DNA of 38,046 nt from Planctomycetota bacterium (GCA_016872925.1 VGYR01000004.1:1-38046); one strand, 5' to 3'. Numbered from the stretch's first letter, positions 17,201-25,450 are shown. The notes: generated from the sequence alone by a model not told the origin. Translations and numbers: made by a program.

Positions 17201-18898
17201 CGACCGCAGCGTGCCGTCGGGCCGCTTCTCGTGCCGCACGCGGATCGGCCCCCGCGGCGTCGGATACGTGCCCTCGGCCCAGTCGAGGTCGCCGAGCACC
17301 GGTGCGATCCGGGCCTTCGCAAACCCCGGGGCGGCGGGGGACACCCCGAGCACGTGCCGCGAGAGCCAGGCGGTCGGGCCGCTGGCCCAGCCGTGGCAGA
17401 GGCTGTGGCGAAATCCCTCGTAGCAGTAGGCCCCGCAGTCGCCGTGGATGTCCTTCCGGCCCTCGGGCACGAGCTCGTCGATCCGCGTGGCGTCCCTCGT
17501 CCAGGCGAGGTCGAAATCCTCCCAGAACGTGGTCGCCCCGAGGTCGAGCATCCCGCCCCAGTAGGTGCGGATCAGGTCGAGCGCGGCCGTCTCGTGGCCC
17601 CCCGTGGCCAGCGCGTGCAGCACGTAGAACCCGTAGAACGTCGACACGCCGGCGGGGCCGCCGGGGAGCAGCACGGCCTCGGCCGTCTCCCGGGCGTCGC
17701 GCATGCCCGCCAGGGCCAGCAGCGCCGCGCCGCTCTTCGAGCCGTTGGCATCGGGCACGACCTTCCGCGCCCGGTCGGCGGCGGTCGTGCAGAGGCCGGC
17801 CACGCGGTCGTCGCCGAGTTCCGTCATCAGGCGGGCGCCGGCGTCGAGCGTCATCACCAGCAGCGCCTGCAGGCCGGCCGTCACCCCCTGCTTGTTCGGG
17901 GAACTCGGCCAGTCGAGGAACCGCATCCCGTCGATCGTCTCGCGGCCGTCGGGCCCCACGAGCCTCACCAGCCGCTCGAGCAGGGCCGTGAGGGCGGGCT
18001 TCTGGGCCTCCAGGTATCGCCGATCCGCGTGATGCCGCCACATCTCCTCGTGGATCAGCACCCACCACATCGAGTAGCTGGAGATGCCGTTCATCCAGTT
18101 CGTCGCGGGCGTGACGTCACGGGTGAGGTCGAGCGAGGCCGGCACCACGTCGTTGAACCCGAATACGGCGTTGATGGTGCTCACCTCCGGATGCATGTCG
18201 CCGATCCACACCAGCCGGTCGCGCTTGATGCCGTCCCAGAGGTAGTCCTGCATGCAGAGGTGGACCGTGTCGGCACCCACCTCCCAGATCCGGCTGAGAC
18301 GCTCGTCGGAGCAGCGAAAGGAGCCGATCCGGGGCACGTCACGGACGCCGAGCACGGCCCGCACCTGCGTGAGCCGGATCGGCCGGTTTGGATCGACGGC
18401 GTCGATCCGCACGAACCGGAAGCCGCTCGGCCCGATCGTCTGCGTGCCCAGCCAGGGCAGCGTGACGATCTGGTCGCGGACGGCGTGGTCGTTGCCCGCG
18501 TTCCGCTTGCCGCCGAGTTCGGCCATCGCCTCGCTCGCCGACTCGCCGAGCCTGATCCGCGCCCGCACCGGCTCCTTGCCGGGCGTCATCGGCGTGAACA
18601 GCTGCACGTGCCCCTGGATCTCGCGGCCGAAGTCGAGCAGCACGCCGCCGGTCGTGCCGGGCGCGGTCTCGATCAGGCACGGGGGCGCCGGCGCCTCGAG
18701 CACGGGCTGGCCGGCGTGCGGGGCGAGCAGCGCGGCGGTGTCGCTCACGCCCCGCTCGCTCTGCCACACGACGCGGACGGGAGCGACGTAGAAATCCGCG
18801 ATCGGCGACCGCCTCGCCACCCCGGGCTGCTCGGCCATGGCTGCGAAAGCCAGCAGCAGCCAGAGCCCGCCCGTCCCACATGCCCGAAAACGGTTCAT
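14249..18898 (-). CDS. Double-module GH78 alpha-L-rhamnosidase, secreted
   Basis: A 1549-residue protein, nearly twice the usual GH78 length, with a signal peptide (GLWLLLAFAAMAEQ). Module 1 (about 25-590) resembles a rhamnosidase catalytic part: a jelly-roll segment (LLDFGREIQGHVQLF), then CSDERLSRIWEVGADT and DGIKRDRLVWIGDMHPE (from residue 222), and ends with a GH78-type C-terminal beta domain (TPRGPIRVRHEKRPDG). Module 2 (about 597-1549) is a complete GH78 enzyme: N-terminal Ig-like domain (LRCEWLEEPQGIGTREPRLSW), substrate-binding domains, CSDDLLTRFWRNTTWTQRANF, the catalytic acidic motif DCPQRDERLGWMGD from residue 1102, NEWGDW, and a C-terminal domain (DSPRGPIQSHWRR). It would release L-rhamnose from polysaccharides or glycosides. 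The ATG at 18898 begins the signal peptide. It lies in the rhamnose block, 28 bp after the ATPase gene. Confidence 0.9.
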   Translation of the reverse strand: MNRFRACGTGGLWLLLAFAAMAEQPGVARRSPIADFYVAPVRVVWQSERGVSDTAALLAPHAGQPVLEAPAPPCLIETAPGTTGGVLLDFGREIQGHVQLFTPMTPGKEPVRARIRLGESASEAMAELGGKRNAGNDHAVRDQIVTLPWLGTQTIGPSGFRFVRIDAVDPNRPIRLTQVRAVLGVRDVPRIGSFRCSDERLSRIWEVGADTVHLCMQDYLWDGIKRDRLVWIGDMHPEVSTINAVFGFNDVVPASLDLTRDVTPATNWMNGISSYSMWWVLIHEEMWRHHADRRYLEAQKPALTALLERLVRLVGPDGRETIDGMRFLDWPSSPNKQGVTAGLQALLVMTLDAGARLMTELGDDRVAGLCTTAADRARKVVPDANGSKSGAALLALAGMRDARETAEAVLLPGGPAGVSTFYGFYVLHALATGGHETAALDLIRTYWGGMLDLGATTFWEDFDLAWTRDATRIDELVPEGRKDIHGDCGAYCYEGFRHSLCHGWASGPTAWLSRHVLGVSPAAPGFAKARIAPVLGDLDWAEGTYPTPRGPIRVRHEKRPDGTLRSWVTAPEGVAIEAVGTTLMPPAGAGEGRGLAPVALRCEWLEEPQGIGTREPRLSWIVTAPDADRGQRQTAHRILAASEPGLLEPGRADLWDSGKVDSGETLGIAYAGKPLESGGRVCWKVMAWDRDGRESPWSEPATFALGLLDSSEWKGRWISVRDESPLHADPVQLHLPPARHYRKPFVTAKPVKRGVLHGTALGLVDWSIDGRRVSDDLFQPGWADYHRRVHARAHDVTGLLAAPGPHCLGAVLADGWYAGYVGYGLLMGYGPHKTGRHIYGKTPALLCQLEIDYADGTRETIVSDASWRVADAGPIREADLLMGETYDARREIPGWDTASFAPDEAAWQPVVPAESNPAEKAAFSEPGLSREATVGFVKPAEIVAYAAHPIRVTEDLPAKSVREHAPGVFIFDLGQNFAGVVQLKVAAPSGTVITLRHGEMLHPDGRLMTENLRRARAIDTYTCKGGGVEVWSPRFTYHGFQFVELTGLPAGTLPPLDTVTGLAVHNDTPMVGRFACSDDLLTRFWRNTTWTQRANFVEVPTDCPQRDERLGWMGDAQIYARTATFNADVAAFFTKWMADVREAQRRDGRDAGAYPDYCPYPFAHGKPGATCGTAWTDGGVICPWTMALVYGDRRMVAEHWDSMQAFMEWRARLDPAFEGVAAGNEWGDWLNVREATPTSYVDLCYHAQSARMMTQLAVMLGKGDDAAAYRRRFEALAESFRRMYLRADGTVNVDTQTACVLALECGLVAGDQAPAVAKQLAERIERNGFRMATGFLGTKSILPALSNHGHHDLACRLFQSRAFPSWGYEVEQGANTVWERWDSFTRERGFEGLSGNNNAAMNSFSHYAFGAVMEWGFKTLAGIDVIDPAYARFRIRPRPPTPGSNPDRAVIDWVKADYDSPRGPIQSHWRRVAGGTELQVRVPANTTAVVHVPACDAAGVTVAGLPVADEPGPRGVAAGEADGVRVLEQRTGEVVLELGSGSYRIVGRE

Positions 18899-18926
18899 CC
18901 CCGGTCTCCCAGTCGACACATGCCCC

Positions 18927-20114
18927 TCACAGCGTAGCGAACCCGGCGGCCGCGTCAGGTCCGATGGCCTCGACAGGCGGACTCCCCCCGGCGACGATGG
19001 GATGCCGATGCGGCGCACGGCAGAGGATCGCCATCCGACGCACGCGGCCCGGCGGCAGTTCGTCGCGAATGCGTGACAGCCGCGCCGCGTCGCTCGCGGT
19101 GGGTTCCTCCGTCCACTTGGCATCCCCAAGTGAAAACATGCCGCCGGCATGGATCAGGAAGTCGGCCTCCTTGGTGCGATCCCGCCAGAAATGCAGGTGT
19201 CGTGCGGGCGACTCCAACGCCAACGCCCGGCGGAGTTCACCGCATACGAACGTCTCCCAGATCGCCCCGACGAGCGGCGAGGCGACGAGCTCATCCGCCG
19301 AGCGGATCCCCATCAGGAACGCTGCCAGCCCCGTGTCGCGCATGTAGACCTTGGGCGTCTTGACGAGCGACTTGCCGCGATTCGAGAACCACGGCTCGAG
19401 CAGCGACACGATCCCTCCCCGTTCCAGCAGGGCCAGCCACTCCCCCGACGTGGAGCCGCTGATCGACACATCGCGGGCGAGTTCCGCCTTGTTCAGCAAC
19501 TCTGAGGATCGCAGCGCGACGGAGCGGATGTAGCGCTCGAAATCGCGCAGGCTGCCCACGCGAAGCTGGCTGCGGAGATCTCGCTCGAGGTAGGTGGCGA
19601 CGTACGACTGCATGAACTCGCCCACGTCGATGGATGGATCCGCATGCAACTCCGGAAATCCGCCACGCAGGAGCAGGTCCGGGATCGCGAGCCCCGGACG
19701 GGCCGCCCGGATCTCGGTGATCGAAAGTCCCTCAACGTCGACGATGGCGGCGCGACCTGCCAGCGATTCAGACACACCCTGCATCAGGGTGAACGGCTCA
19801 GAGCCCGTCAGGATGAAGCGACCCGGCTCCCCGCGACGCTCATCGACGGCCCGCTTCATGTGCCGCAGCAGACCGGGGGCGTACTGCACCTCGTCGATCA
19901 CCACGGGGGCCGCGTGGGTGGACAGAAACGTCGACGGATCGTGCTCCGCCTGCGCCGCCGCGGAGGGGAGATCGAGCGACACGTACGCATGGCCGGGGAA
20001 GAGCCGCCGCGCGAGCGCCGTCTTGCCCGTTTGCCTCGCCCCGGTGATGACGACGACCGGCCGAGTCGCCGCCAACGAGGCGATTCGCCGCTCAATGGCC
20101 CGCCGAATCCACAT
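18927..20114 (-). CDS. AAA ATPase with DUF4143 domain
   Basis: A 395-residue ATPase of the widespread AAA_14/DUF4143 type. Walker A is GARQTGKT at 25-32; Walker B is PVVIDEVQYAP near 70-80; a sensor-like ILTGSEPF follows. The C-terminal half has the DUF4143 features: FMQSYVATYLERDLR, a winged-helix stretch, PKVYMRDTGLAAFLMGI, and a nuclease-like WRDRTKEADFLI...GDAKW. The cellular role of this family is not established. The last ~60 residues are diverged from the family. It sits between the transporter genes and GH78 on the same strand, but has its own promoter (next entry), so it may be an inserted accessory gene rather than part of rhamnose use. Confidence 0.88.
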   Translation of the reverse strand: MWIRRAIERRIASLAATRPVVVITGARQTGKTALARRLFPGHAYVSLDLPSAAAQAEHDPSTFLSTHAAPVVIDEVQYAPGLLRHMKRAVDERRGEPGRFILTGSEPFTLMQGVSESLAGRAAIVDVEGLSITEIRAARPGLAIPDLLLRGGFPELHADPSIDVGEFMQSYVATYLERDLRSQLRVGSLRDFERYIRSVALRSSELLNKAELARDVSISGSTSGEWLALLERGGIVSLLEPWFSNRGKSLVKTPKVYMRDTGLAAFLMGIRSADELVASPLVGAIWETFVCGELRRALALESPARHLHFWRDRTKEADFLIHAGGMFSLGDAKWTEEPTASDAARLSRIRDELPPGRVRRMAILCRAPHRHPIVAGGSPPVEAIGPDAAAGFATL

Positions 20115-20121
20115 CCTGCAA

Positions 20122-20150
20122 ATCGTACGCTGCTACCGTAGGATTTGCAA
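20122..20150 (-). promoter_or_regulatory. Promoter of the DUF4143 ATPase with overlapping inverted repeat
   Basis: On the minus strand TTGCAA (20145-20150) and TACGAT (20122-20127) are 17 bp apart, a good sigma70-like promoter. The -10 ends only 7 bases before the ATG (20112-20114), so the transcript should be leaderless or nearly so. An inverted repeat overlaps both boxes: TGCAAATC at 20117-20124 and GATTTGCA at 20142-20149, perfect 8-bp arms, which looks like an operator. Confidence 0.65.
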
Positions 20151-20176
20151 TACGCTGGATCCCGCTTGATGCTGGG

Positions 20177-20374
20177 TCACTCCACTTTCATCCAGAACGG
20201 GGCGGCTGCGAACCAGGCGATGGTCGAGGCGAGCATGATCCACTTCACCGTGTCGAGTGACAGGCTGGAAGTGCCGCCCTCGCCCGCCCCGATCGAGTGC
20301 AGCATGAACACCGCAGGAGGCACGATCGTGCCGGCCAGCGCGAGAATCCCCACGGACGTGGCTGCCATCTTCAT
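20177..20374 (-). CDS. Small membrane protein of the rhamnose block
   Basis: A 65-residue protein with two predicted membrane segments: about 5-27 (SVGILALAGTIVPPAVFMLHSIG) and about 43-61 (VKWIMLASTIAWFAAAPFWM), with a short loop between. It begins 28 bp after the permease stop codon and is probably co-transcribed with it. No family is recognised. It could be an accessory subunit of the permease, but that is inference from position and topology. Confidence 0.65.
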   Translation of the reverse strand: MKMAATSVGILALAGTIVPPAVFMLHSIGAGEGGTSSLSLDTVKWIMLASTIAWFAAAPFWMKVE

Positions 20375-20402
20375 GACGTGATGTCTCCGGGGTTCGGGGT
20401 CT

Positions 20403-21803
20403 TCAGGCCCGCACGGGAATGGCGTCGCGGGCGGTGATCTTCGAGAGCACGACGTAGAGCAGTCCGCAGGCGATCGCGCAGGGCAGCGGCAGGTACGACG
20501 CGAACACTCCCTGTGTCTTGTAGAGCCACATCGCCACCCCCACCGGCACCAGCCACGCGATCAGCACGCTCCAGTTGAAGGCCGATCCGCTCCGCTCCGC
20601 CGGATCCCGCGGGATGCCCAGGCGATCGGCCAGGAAGTGGTCCACCACGATGATCCCGCCGATCGGGGCGAGGATCGTGCCGTAGATGCCCACGAAGTCG
20701 AGCAGGTTCATCGCAAACGCCGGAAAGATGCCGGCCGCGATGCACAGGCCGCCGGCGAGCATCGTGGCCGCCGCCCGGCTCAGGCCCGGGATCATCGCCT
20801 GGAAGGCGAGGCCGGCCCGATAGATCGTCGGATTCGCGGTTGTCCAGCCGGCGATGATCACGCAGATCAGCCCGGCCCAGCCGACGGCGTCGCTCACCAT
20901 CGTGCCCGGGTCCTTGCCGACCTGCGGATCCACGCCGTGCTGCCGCACCCAGTAGATCAGCAGCAGCGCCGCGCAGATCCAGGCCACGTAGTGCCCCAGG
21001 AACATGCCTGACGCGCTCGCCCAGCCGGCGCTCGGTTTCCGGGCGAATCGGAGCACGGAGAGGTCGGCCATCCCGATGTGCATGGCGGCGTTGCAGAACC
21101 AGGCGAAGAACACGATCCCGAGGAACGAGATCGTCCGGGGCGTGTCTGCCGCCGGCGTGAGCAGGGCCCAGAGGTCGGTCGTGCCCAGCCGGCCGAGCGT
21201 CACCAGGGCGCAGGCCACGAACACGAGAAACATCCAGGGGGCCGCATAGTGCCCCACCTGGGCGACCACACCGTAGCCCTTGAGGGCCACGAGCGTCATC
21301 GCCGCACCGATCGCGATGCAGGAGATCACCCAGGCCGGCCCCGTCGGCATGGTCGACTGGAACGTCGGCATCTCGATCGTGCCCGGCGGAAAGAACGGCC
21401 CCACGGCCGTGGCCGAGACGGTGATCATCGAGCCGGCGAGGAAGCAGAACAGCAGCCCGTTGGCCAGGTTGTAGAGCTTCACGAGCAGGCCGCCGGCGAT
21501 CTTCTCGAGCTTGTAGTAGAGCGTGAGCCGCTGCTCGCAGGCGATCGCGGCCGTGAGATACCGCCAGGTGAGCACGGCGAGCAGGTTGCCCAGCAACAAC
21601 CCCACGATCAGCCCGAACGCGTCGGCGCCCCACTTCACGAACAGGGGCCCGATCATGAACTCGGTGCCCGCGGTGTGCTCGCCGGCGTACATGCCCCAGA
21701 AGGCGCTGGGACCCCTGAGCGCCTTCTCCGGCACCCGCCGCCGTTCGTACTCGGAGCTCGCGTCATGCTCCAGTTCCTCGACGTCGTGCAGCAGGTCGCT
21801 CAT
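20403..21803 (-). CDS. NCS1-type permease (purine/cytosine permease superfamily)
   Basis: A 466-residue integral membrane transporter with about 12 hydrophobic segments. The N-terminal cytoplasmic part is acidic; the core starts with [29 protein letters not shown] and includes [20 protein letters not shown] and [18 protein letters not shown], features of the cytosine/purine/thiamine NCS1 family, which uses cation symport. Its ATG (21801-21803) overlaps the rhamnose isomerase TGA by 4 bp. That coupling suggests the substrate is L-rhamnose or a rhamnose derivative rather than a nucleobase; this is an inference. An upstream in-frame start at 21854 is less likely because it would lie inside the isomerase gene. 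Confidence 0.85.
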   Translation of the reverse strand: MSDLLHDVEELEHDASSEYERRRVPEKALRGPSAFWGMYAGEHTAGTEFMIGPLFVKWGADAFGLIVGLLLGNLLAVLTWRYLTAAIACEQRLTLYYKLEKIAGGLLVKLYNLANGLLFCFLAGSMITVSATAVGPFFPPGTIEMPTFQSTMPTGPAWVISCIAIGAAMTLVALKGYGVVAQVGHYAAPWMFLVFVACALVTLGRLGTTDLWALLTPAADTPRTISFLGIVFFAWFCNAAMHIGMADLSVLRFARKPSAGWASASGMFLGHYVAWICAALLLIYWVRQHGVDPQVGKDPGTMVSDAVGWAGLICVIIAGWTTANPTIYRAGLAFQAMIPGLSRAAATMLAGGLCIAAGIFPAFAMNLLDFVGIYGTILAPIGGIIVVDHFLADRLGIPRDPAERSGSAFNWSVLIAWLVPVGVAMWLYKTQGVFASYLPLPCAIACGLLYVVLSKITARDAIPVRA

Positions 21804-23065
21804 GTCCGCTTCCCCGTGACGGCCTTCTCGTACGTCCGCACGTCGTCGAGCCACGCTTCGCCGACGGGCACGTCCTTCGTGTGGCAGTAGTGATCCCAGA
21901 CGGCGCCGAAGGGAAGGCTCTTCGCCTCTTCCTGGAGCGCCAGCCGGGCGGTGAGGTCGCCCTCCTTCTCGGCCCGGCGGATGGCCGGCGGCTCGAGCAG
22001 GGCGACGAGCAGCGCCCGCAGCATGTTTCGCGTGCCGATCGCCCAGGCGGCGATGCGGTTGATGCTGGCGTCGAAGTAGTCGAGGCCGACGTGCACCCGC
22101 GCCGGGTCGCCGCAGGCCACGATCTCACGGGCGATCGCCAGCAGGTCGTCGGTCAGCGTGACCACGTGGTCGGAATCCCAGCGGACGCCGCGGCTCACGT
22201 GGAGGAGGATCTCGGGCAGATACACGAGCACGCTCGAGATCTTGTCGGCGATGCTCTCCGTCGGGTGGTAGTGGCCGGCGTCGAGGCAGAGCAGCTTCTT
22301 CCGCGTGATGCAGTAGCCGAGGTAGAACTCGCTCGACCCCACCGTGCAGCTCTCGCTGCCGATGCCGAAGAGCTTGGGCTCGACGGCGTCGAGGTTGTGC
22401 CTGGGCGAGAGCGGCTTCTCAAACACGGCGTCGAGCGACTCGGCGAGCCGCTGCCGCGGCCCGAACCGGTCGGCCGGCGTGTCCTTGAAGCCGTCGGGCA
22501 CCCAGACGTTGGTCACGCAGGGCGTGCCCAGGGCCTTGCCCATCGCCGCGCCGATCTCCCGCGACCGGCGGCAGTGCTCGATCCAGAACTTGCGGATCCC
22601 GCGATCGGCGTGCGAGAGCGTGAAGCCGTCGGCGGCCTTGGGGTGCGAGAAGCAGGTGGGATTGAAGTCGAGGCCCACGCCGCGGCCCTTCGCCCAGGCG
22701 ATCCAGGAGGCGAAGTGCGAGGCGTCGATCTGGTCGCGGTCGACCTTCTTGCCCCCGAACTCGCCGTAGAAGGCGTGGAGGTTGAGCCGGTGCGTGCCCG
22801 GGATGACGGCCAGCGCGGCGTCGAGGTCGCTGCGGAGTTCATCCGGAGTCCGGGCCCGGCCCGGGTAGTTGCCGGTCACGGCCAGGCCGCCGCCCACCGC
22901 GCTCCCCTGGTTCTCGAACCCGCCCACGTCGTCGCCCTGCCAGCAGTGGAGCGAGACGGGAATCTTCGCGAGGGCCGCGCACGCCTTCTCGGCGTTCACG
23001 CCGACCGCCTCGTAGCGTTCGCGGGCGAGCTTGTAGGCGGCTTCGATCTGCTTGGTGGTGGGCAT
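21800..23065 (-). CDS. L-rhamnose isomerase (RhaI type)
   Basis: A 421-residue cytoplasmic isomerase that turns L-rhamnose into L-rhamnulose, the first step of rhamnose breakdown. Recognised by [18 protein letters not shown] at about 47-63, [25 protein letters not shown], and [16 protein letters not shown] with the metal-binding Asp and His, then [10 protein letters not shown]. The ATG at 23065 gives the normal N-terminus; the frame continues to 23095. It is the first gene of the minus-strand block isomerase, permease, small membrane protein. The kinase and aldolase needed for later steps are not in the window. Confidence 0.92.
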   Translation of the reverse strand: MPTTKQIEAAYKLARERYEAVGVNAEKACAALAKIPVSLHCWQGDDVGGFENQGSAVGGGLAVTGNYPGRARTPDELRSDLDAALAVIPGTHRLNLHAFYGEFGGKKVDRDQIDASHFASWIAWAKGRGVGLDFNPTCFSHPKAADGFTLSHADRGIRKFWIEHCRRSREIGAAMGKALGTPCVTNVWVPDGFKDTPADRFGPRQRLAESLDAVFEKPLSPRHNLDAVEPKLFGIGSESCTVGSSEFYLGYCITRKKLLCLDAGHYHPTESIADKISSVLVYLPEILLHVSRGVRWDSDHVVTLTDDLLAIAREIVACGDPARVHVGLDYFDASINRIAAWAIGTRNMLRALLVALLEPPAIRRAEKEGDLTARLALQEEAKSLPFGAVWDHYCHTKDVPVGEAWLDDVRTYEKAVTGKRT

Positions 23066-23158
23066 GGAGAGTCGCGACGGAGGGCTCGGTGGCATTTCGG
23101 ATCCGGGGACCGAACCGCCGCAGCCGTCCGTCTCACCCGCCCCGTGAACGTGGGCACG

Positions 23159-23187
23159 ATTCTGCCCTGCGTGGGGAAAAAAACCAA
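23159..23187 (-). promoter_or_regulatory. Possible promoter of the rhamnose operon
   Basis: On the minus strand TTGGTT (23182-23187) and CAGAAT (23159-23164) are 17 bp apart, about 85 bases before the isomerase start. Both boxes are imperfect. It is the best match I find between 23066 and 23323, which otherwise holds nothing recognisable. Confidence 0.3.
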
Positions 23188-23323
23188 CCGCGAAGACCTC
23201 CGCCCCTTGGCCTCACCGCAGCCTGTCGGGCGGGTGACGGAAATCGTCCAGATCGCCAGTCGTCGCGCCGGCGGTGCACAGGCCGGAGGAAGCGGCCACC
23301 CATGGCCGGCTCCGCAGCCTTCC

Positions 23324-24139
23324 CTACGCCGCAGCCTCGACCATGCTGCCGTTGCACCACACCCGCACGCCCGTCATTCGCGCGAAAGTCAGCGATTCCG
23401 GCGAGATCGCGTCACAGGCCAGGAGCGGAATCGAAGCGAGCCCGGCTTTGCGAAGCGTCTTCGCCCGCCGTTCAGCCCGCACGATGTCTTCCACGTCCCC
23501 GGTGCACGACACCTCGACGACCACATACGTTGGAACTTCGTCCACCATGCCCTTCACGACCGCGTCGGCCCGCAGGAAATCGTCCGCCTCACGGGCATCC
23601 ACGTGCGGCTCGATCAACTCCAGCAGTTCGTCGTTGCCGACCAGCCGGCCGCGGCGGAGAAAGCAGCCAAGGTACGACGTGATGCGGTCCCGGAACTGCA
23701 GTTCGAAGGTGCGGCCGACGACGGTATCGGTGCGAATCGTCAGCCGCTGGATCACCAGCGACATCTCCTGCTGCGCCACGGCAAGGTCTGCCACCCGCGC
23801 CTCGGTCCGACCCTGCGCTTCGGCGAGCTCCGACACCCGCGCCTCCGTCCGGCCCTGCGCTTCGGCGAGCTCCGACACCCGCGCCTCGGTCCGACCCTGC
23901 GCCTCGGCGAGTTCGGAAACCCGTTCCTCGGTCCTGGCCTGAGCGTCTGCGAGCCTGGTGATCGCGGCATCGAGTCGCGACACGTCTCCGTCGATCGATT
24001 CCCGGAGGACGTGCAGGTCGTCCTTCGTGACGGTGTTTCGCAACTCGTCGAACATGCCGCCGAGGGTCTGCGCGAGCGCCCTCGCCGCCTCGTCACCGAG
24101 CGACACCCTGAGATCCTCGTAGATCCGGAAGGTGTTCAT
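23324..24139 (-). CDS. Coiled-coil protein with PD-(D/E)XK-like C-terminus
   Basis: A 271-residue protein. After about 50 residues comes a long coiled coil containing a 14-residue repeat, [14 protein letters not shown], in three good copies plus diverged edges. The C-terminal ~120 residues have the order seen in restriction-endonuclease-like folds: [42 protein letters not shown], i.e. an Asp, then Glu-x-Ser in place of the usual Glu-x-Lys. Related coiled-coil/nuclease-like proteins are common in planctomycetes and cyanobacteria, with no known role. Loss of the lysine makes catalysis doubtful. The ATG at 24139 is about 57 bases after the predicted transcription start. Confidence 0.75.
   Translation of the reverse strand: MNTFRIYEDLRVSLGDEAARALAQTLGGMFDELRNTVTKDDLHVLRESIDGDVSRLDAAITRLADAQARTEERVSELAEAQGRTEARVSELAEAQGRTEARVSELAEAQGRTEARVADLAVAQQEMSLVIQRLTIRTDTVVGRTFELQFRDRITSYLGCFLRRGRLVGNDELLELIEPHVDAREADDFLRADAVVKGMVDEVPTYVVVEVSCTGDVEDIVRAERRAKTLRKAGLASIPLLACDAISPESLTFARMTGVRVWCNGSMVEAAA
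23797..23964. repeat. 42-bp in-frame tandem repeat (about four units)
   Basis: Units start at 23797, 23839, 23881 and 23923. The first three are near-identical and the fourth has diverged. The unit encodes two heptads of coiled coil, so unit gain or loss lengthens or shortens the rod without breaking phase. Confidence 0.85.
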
Positions 24140-24202
24140 GATCTCGCCCTCGAAGAACCACGTCGCGGAGCCGTTTTCGGCCTTCCGCCGCAGCCGGCGG
24201 CA

Positions 24203-24231
24203 AGTGTACGGGCGTTTATGCGTGCTGTCAA
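24203..24231 (-). promoter_or_regulatory. Consensus sigma70-type promoter of the coiled-coil gene
   Basis: On the minus strand TTGACA (24226-24231, a perfect -35) and TACACT (24203-24208) are separated by exactly 17 bp. Transcription would start near 24196, giving a leader of about 57 bases with a GC-rich hairpin (gccgccggc...gcggcgg). Confidence 0.75.
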
Positions 24232-24376
24232 TCCGTTGTGGCGGCGGGCCCGAAACCGAGCGGCCCGGGCAGGCCAGCGCTGACGCGATTCGGCCTCCTG
24301 CTCCAGAAAGCGGAACCGCGTGAGCGGTACGACGGCATCCGGTTGGGCCCGCGAGCATCACCGCGGCCTCGAGCGC

Positions 24377-24595
24377 TCATGTGCCGGGGCCGGGGAGATG
24401 CCAGTCGAGACGCCGGCTCGAGTCGATCGTGGCCGTGAGCTCGGTCTCGTCGTTGAATCGCGCCGGAACGTACTGCGCGATGCGCGGGTTTCCGGCTTCA
24501 TTCTTCCGACCCTCTACCAGCCTGTCGGCCGTGATCCGCACACGGGCGGAGCCCCGGGAAACCTTGGCCGAGGAGCCACCTCCGTGACGGTTCCA
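24377..24595 (-). pseudogene. Probable remnant of a gene (67 codons plus stop)
   Basis: On the minus strand a frame runs from just after a TAG (24596-24598) to a TGA at 24377-24379, encoding a peptide that includes ARVRITADRLVEGRKNEAG and ends in LDWHLPGPGT. Third codon positions are strongly GC, as in real genes here, and the composition looks like protein. No ATG is found near its start; an internal GTG could begin a 53-residue version. It may be the 3' end of a lost gene. No family recognised. It occupies most of the gap between the cyclase gene and the coiled-coil gene. Confidence 0.35.
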
Positions 24596-24634
24596 CTATG
24601 GTTTCATCACGGTTCCCTGCCAATCCAACCGCAC

Positions 24635-25450
24635 TCACTCCTCCGGCAGCCGCGCCAGCACCCGCAGCGGGCCGCCGCTGCCGCCGGCGATCTTCATGGG
24701 CAGCGCCACCACGAAGGCTCCTTCCTCCGGCAGCCGCTCCAGGCCGGCGAGATTCTCGAAGATGGGGACATTGGCCCTGCAGAGCCTGACGTGCGAACCG
24801 AAGAGCGACGAGGGACCGTGATCGATGCTCGCCGTGTCGACGCCCACCGCCTTCACCCGGCGATGCTCCACCAGCCACTTCGCCGCCTCCGGCGCGAGCC
24901 CGGGAAACCGCAGCAGCGGCACCGCCTCCGGCCCCTTCGCGTCGGTGCCGAGGTAGGCGGACCGATCGCCCCAGCGGCTCGACCAGCCAGTTCGCACGAG
25001 CACGATCACGTCCACGAGCTGCCGGCCCTGCGCCGCCTCCCAGGCCACGAGGTCGTCCGCCGTCGCCTCGTAGACGGGGTCGGCGACACACTTCGCCCGC
25101 ACGTCGATCACGGCCGCCTCGCCCACCAGCCGATCGACTTCGATCTCGTCGACCGTGTGCATCCCCTCGGCAAAGTGCCGCGGCGCGTCGAGATGGGTGC
25201 CGCCGTGCTCGGCGGTCGCGAAGCGGTTGGCCGCGTAGTAGTAGCCCTTGGCGGTCGGGCCGTTGGCACCCGGCTCGAACTGAAAGCCCTGCTCCGTCGG
25301 CCAGTAGATCGTGGCCGCGTCGAAGGCGTGCGTGAGGTCGATCCACGTGCCGGCTGCGAACCGCGCGGCAGAGGATTCGGCCGCCCGCCCGGCCCCGGAG
25401 AGGCCCAGGCACAGGGCAGCCGCCAAGGCCCACCGGATCATCGGGATCAT
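24635..25450 (-). CDS. Cyclase-family metal hydrolase (kynurenine formamidase-like), exported
   Basis: A 271-residue member of the cyclase/bacterial kynurenine formamidase family (PF04199). The first ~24 residues are a signal peptide (WALAAALCLGLSGAGRAA). The metal-binding motif HGGTHLDAPRHF is at 82-93 with His82, His86, Asp88 and His92, and WIDLTHAFDAATIYWPTE matches the family start. Family members hydrolyse formamides or cyclic esters; the substrate here is unknown and its likely periplasmic site argues against a role in tryptophan breakdown. The ATG overlaps the TGA of the glycine-rich gene by 4 bp (ATGA), so it is the third gene of that operon. Confidence 0.88.
   Translation of the reverse strand: MIPMIRWALAAALCLGLSGAGRAAESSAARFAAGTWIDLTHAFDAATIYWPTEQGFQFEPGANGPTAKGYYYAANRFATAEHGGTHLDAPRHFAEGMHTVDEIEVDRLVGEAAVIDVRAKCVADPVYEATADDLVAWEAAQGRQLVDVIVLVRTGWSSRWGDRSAYLGTDAKGPEAVPLLRFPGLAPEAAKWLVEHRRVKAVGVDTASIDHGPSSLFGSHVRLCRANVPIFENLAGLERLPEEGAFVVALPMKIAGGSGGPLRVLARLPEE

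Noticed and set aside
14426-18937. 1503-codon plus-strand frame
   Set aside because: Antisense to the double GH78 gene, with no recognisable domain and shadow-like composition rich in Arg, His, Pro and Gly.
18927-20114. Toxin-antitoxin or defence role for the DUF4143 ATPase
   Set aside because: No partner gene of suitable size or family is adjacent on the same transcript; family membership alone does not support it.
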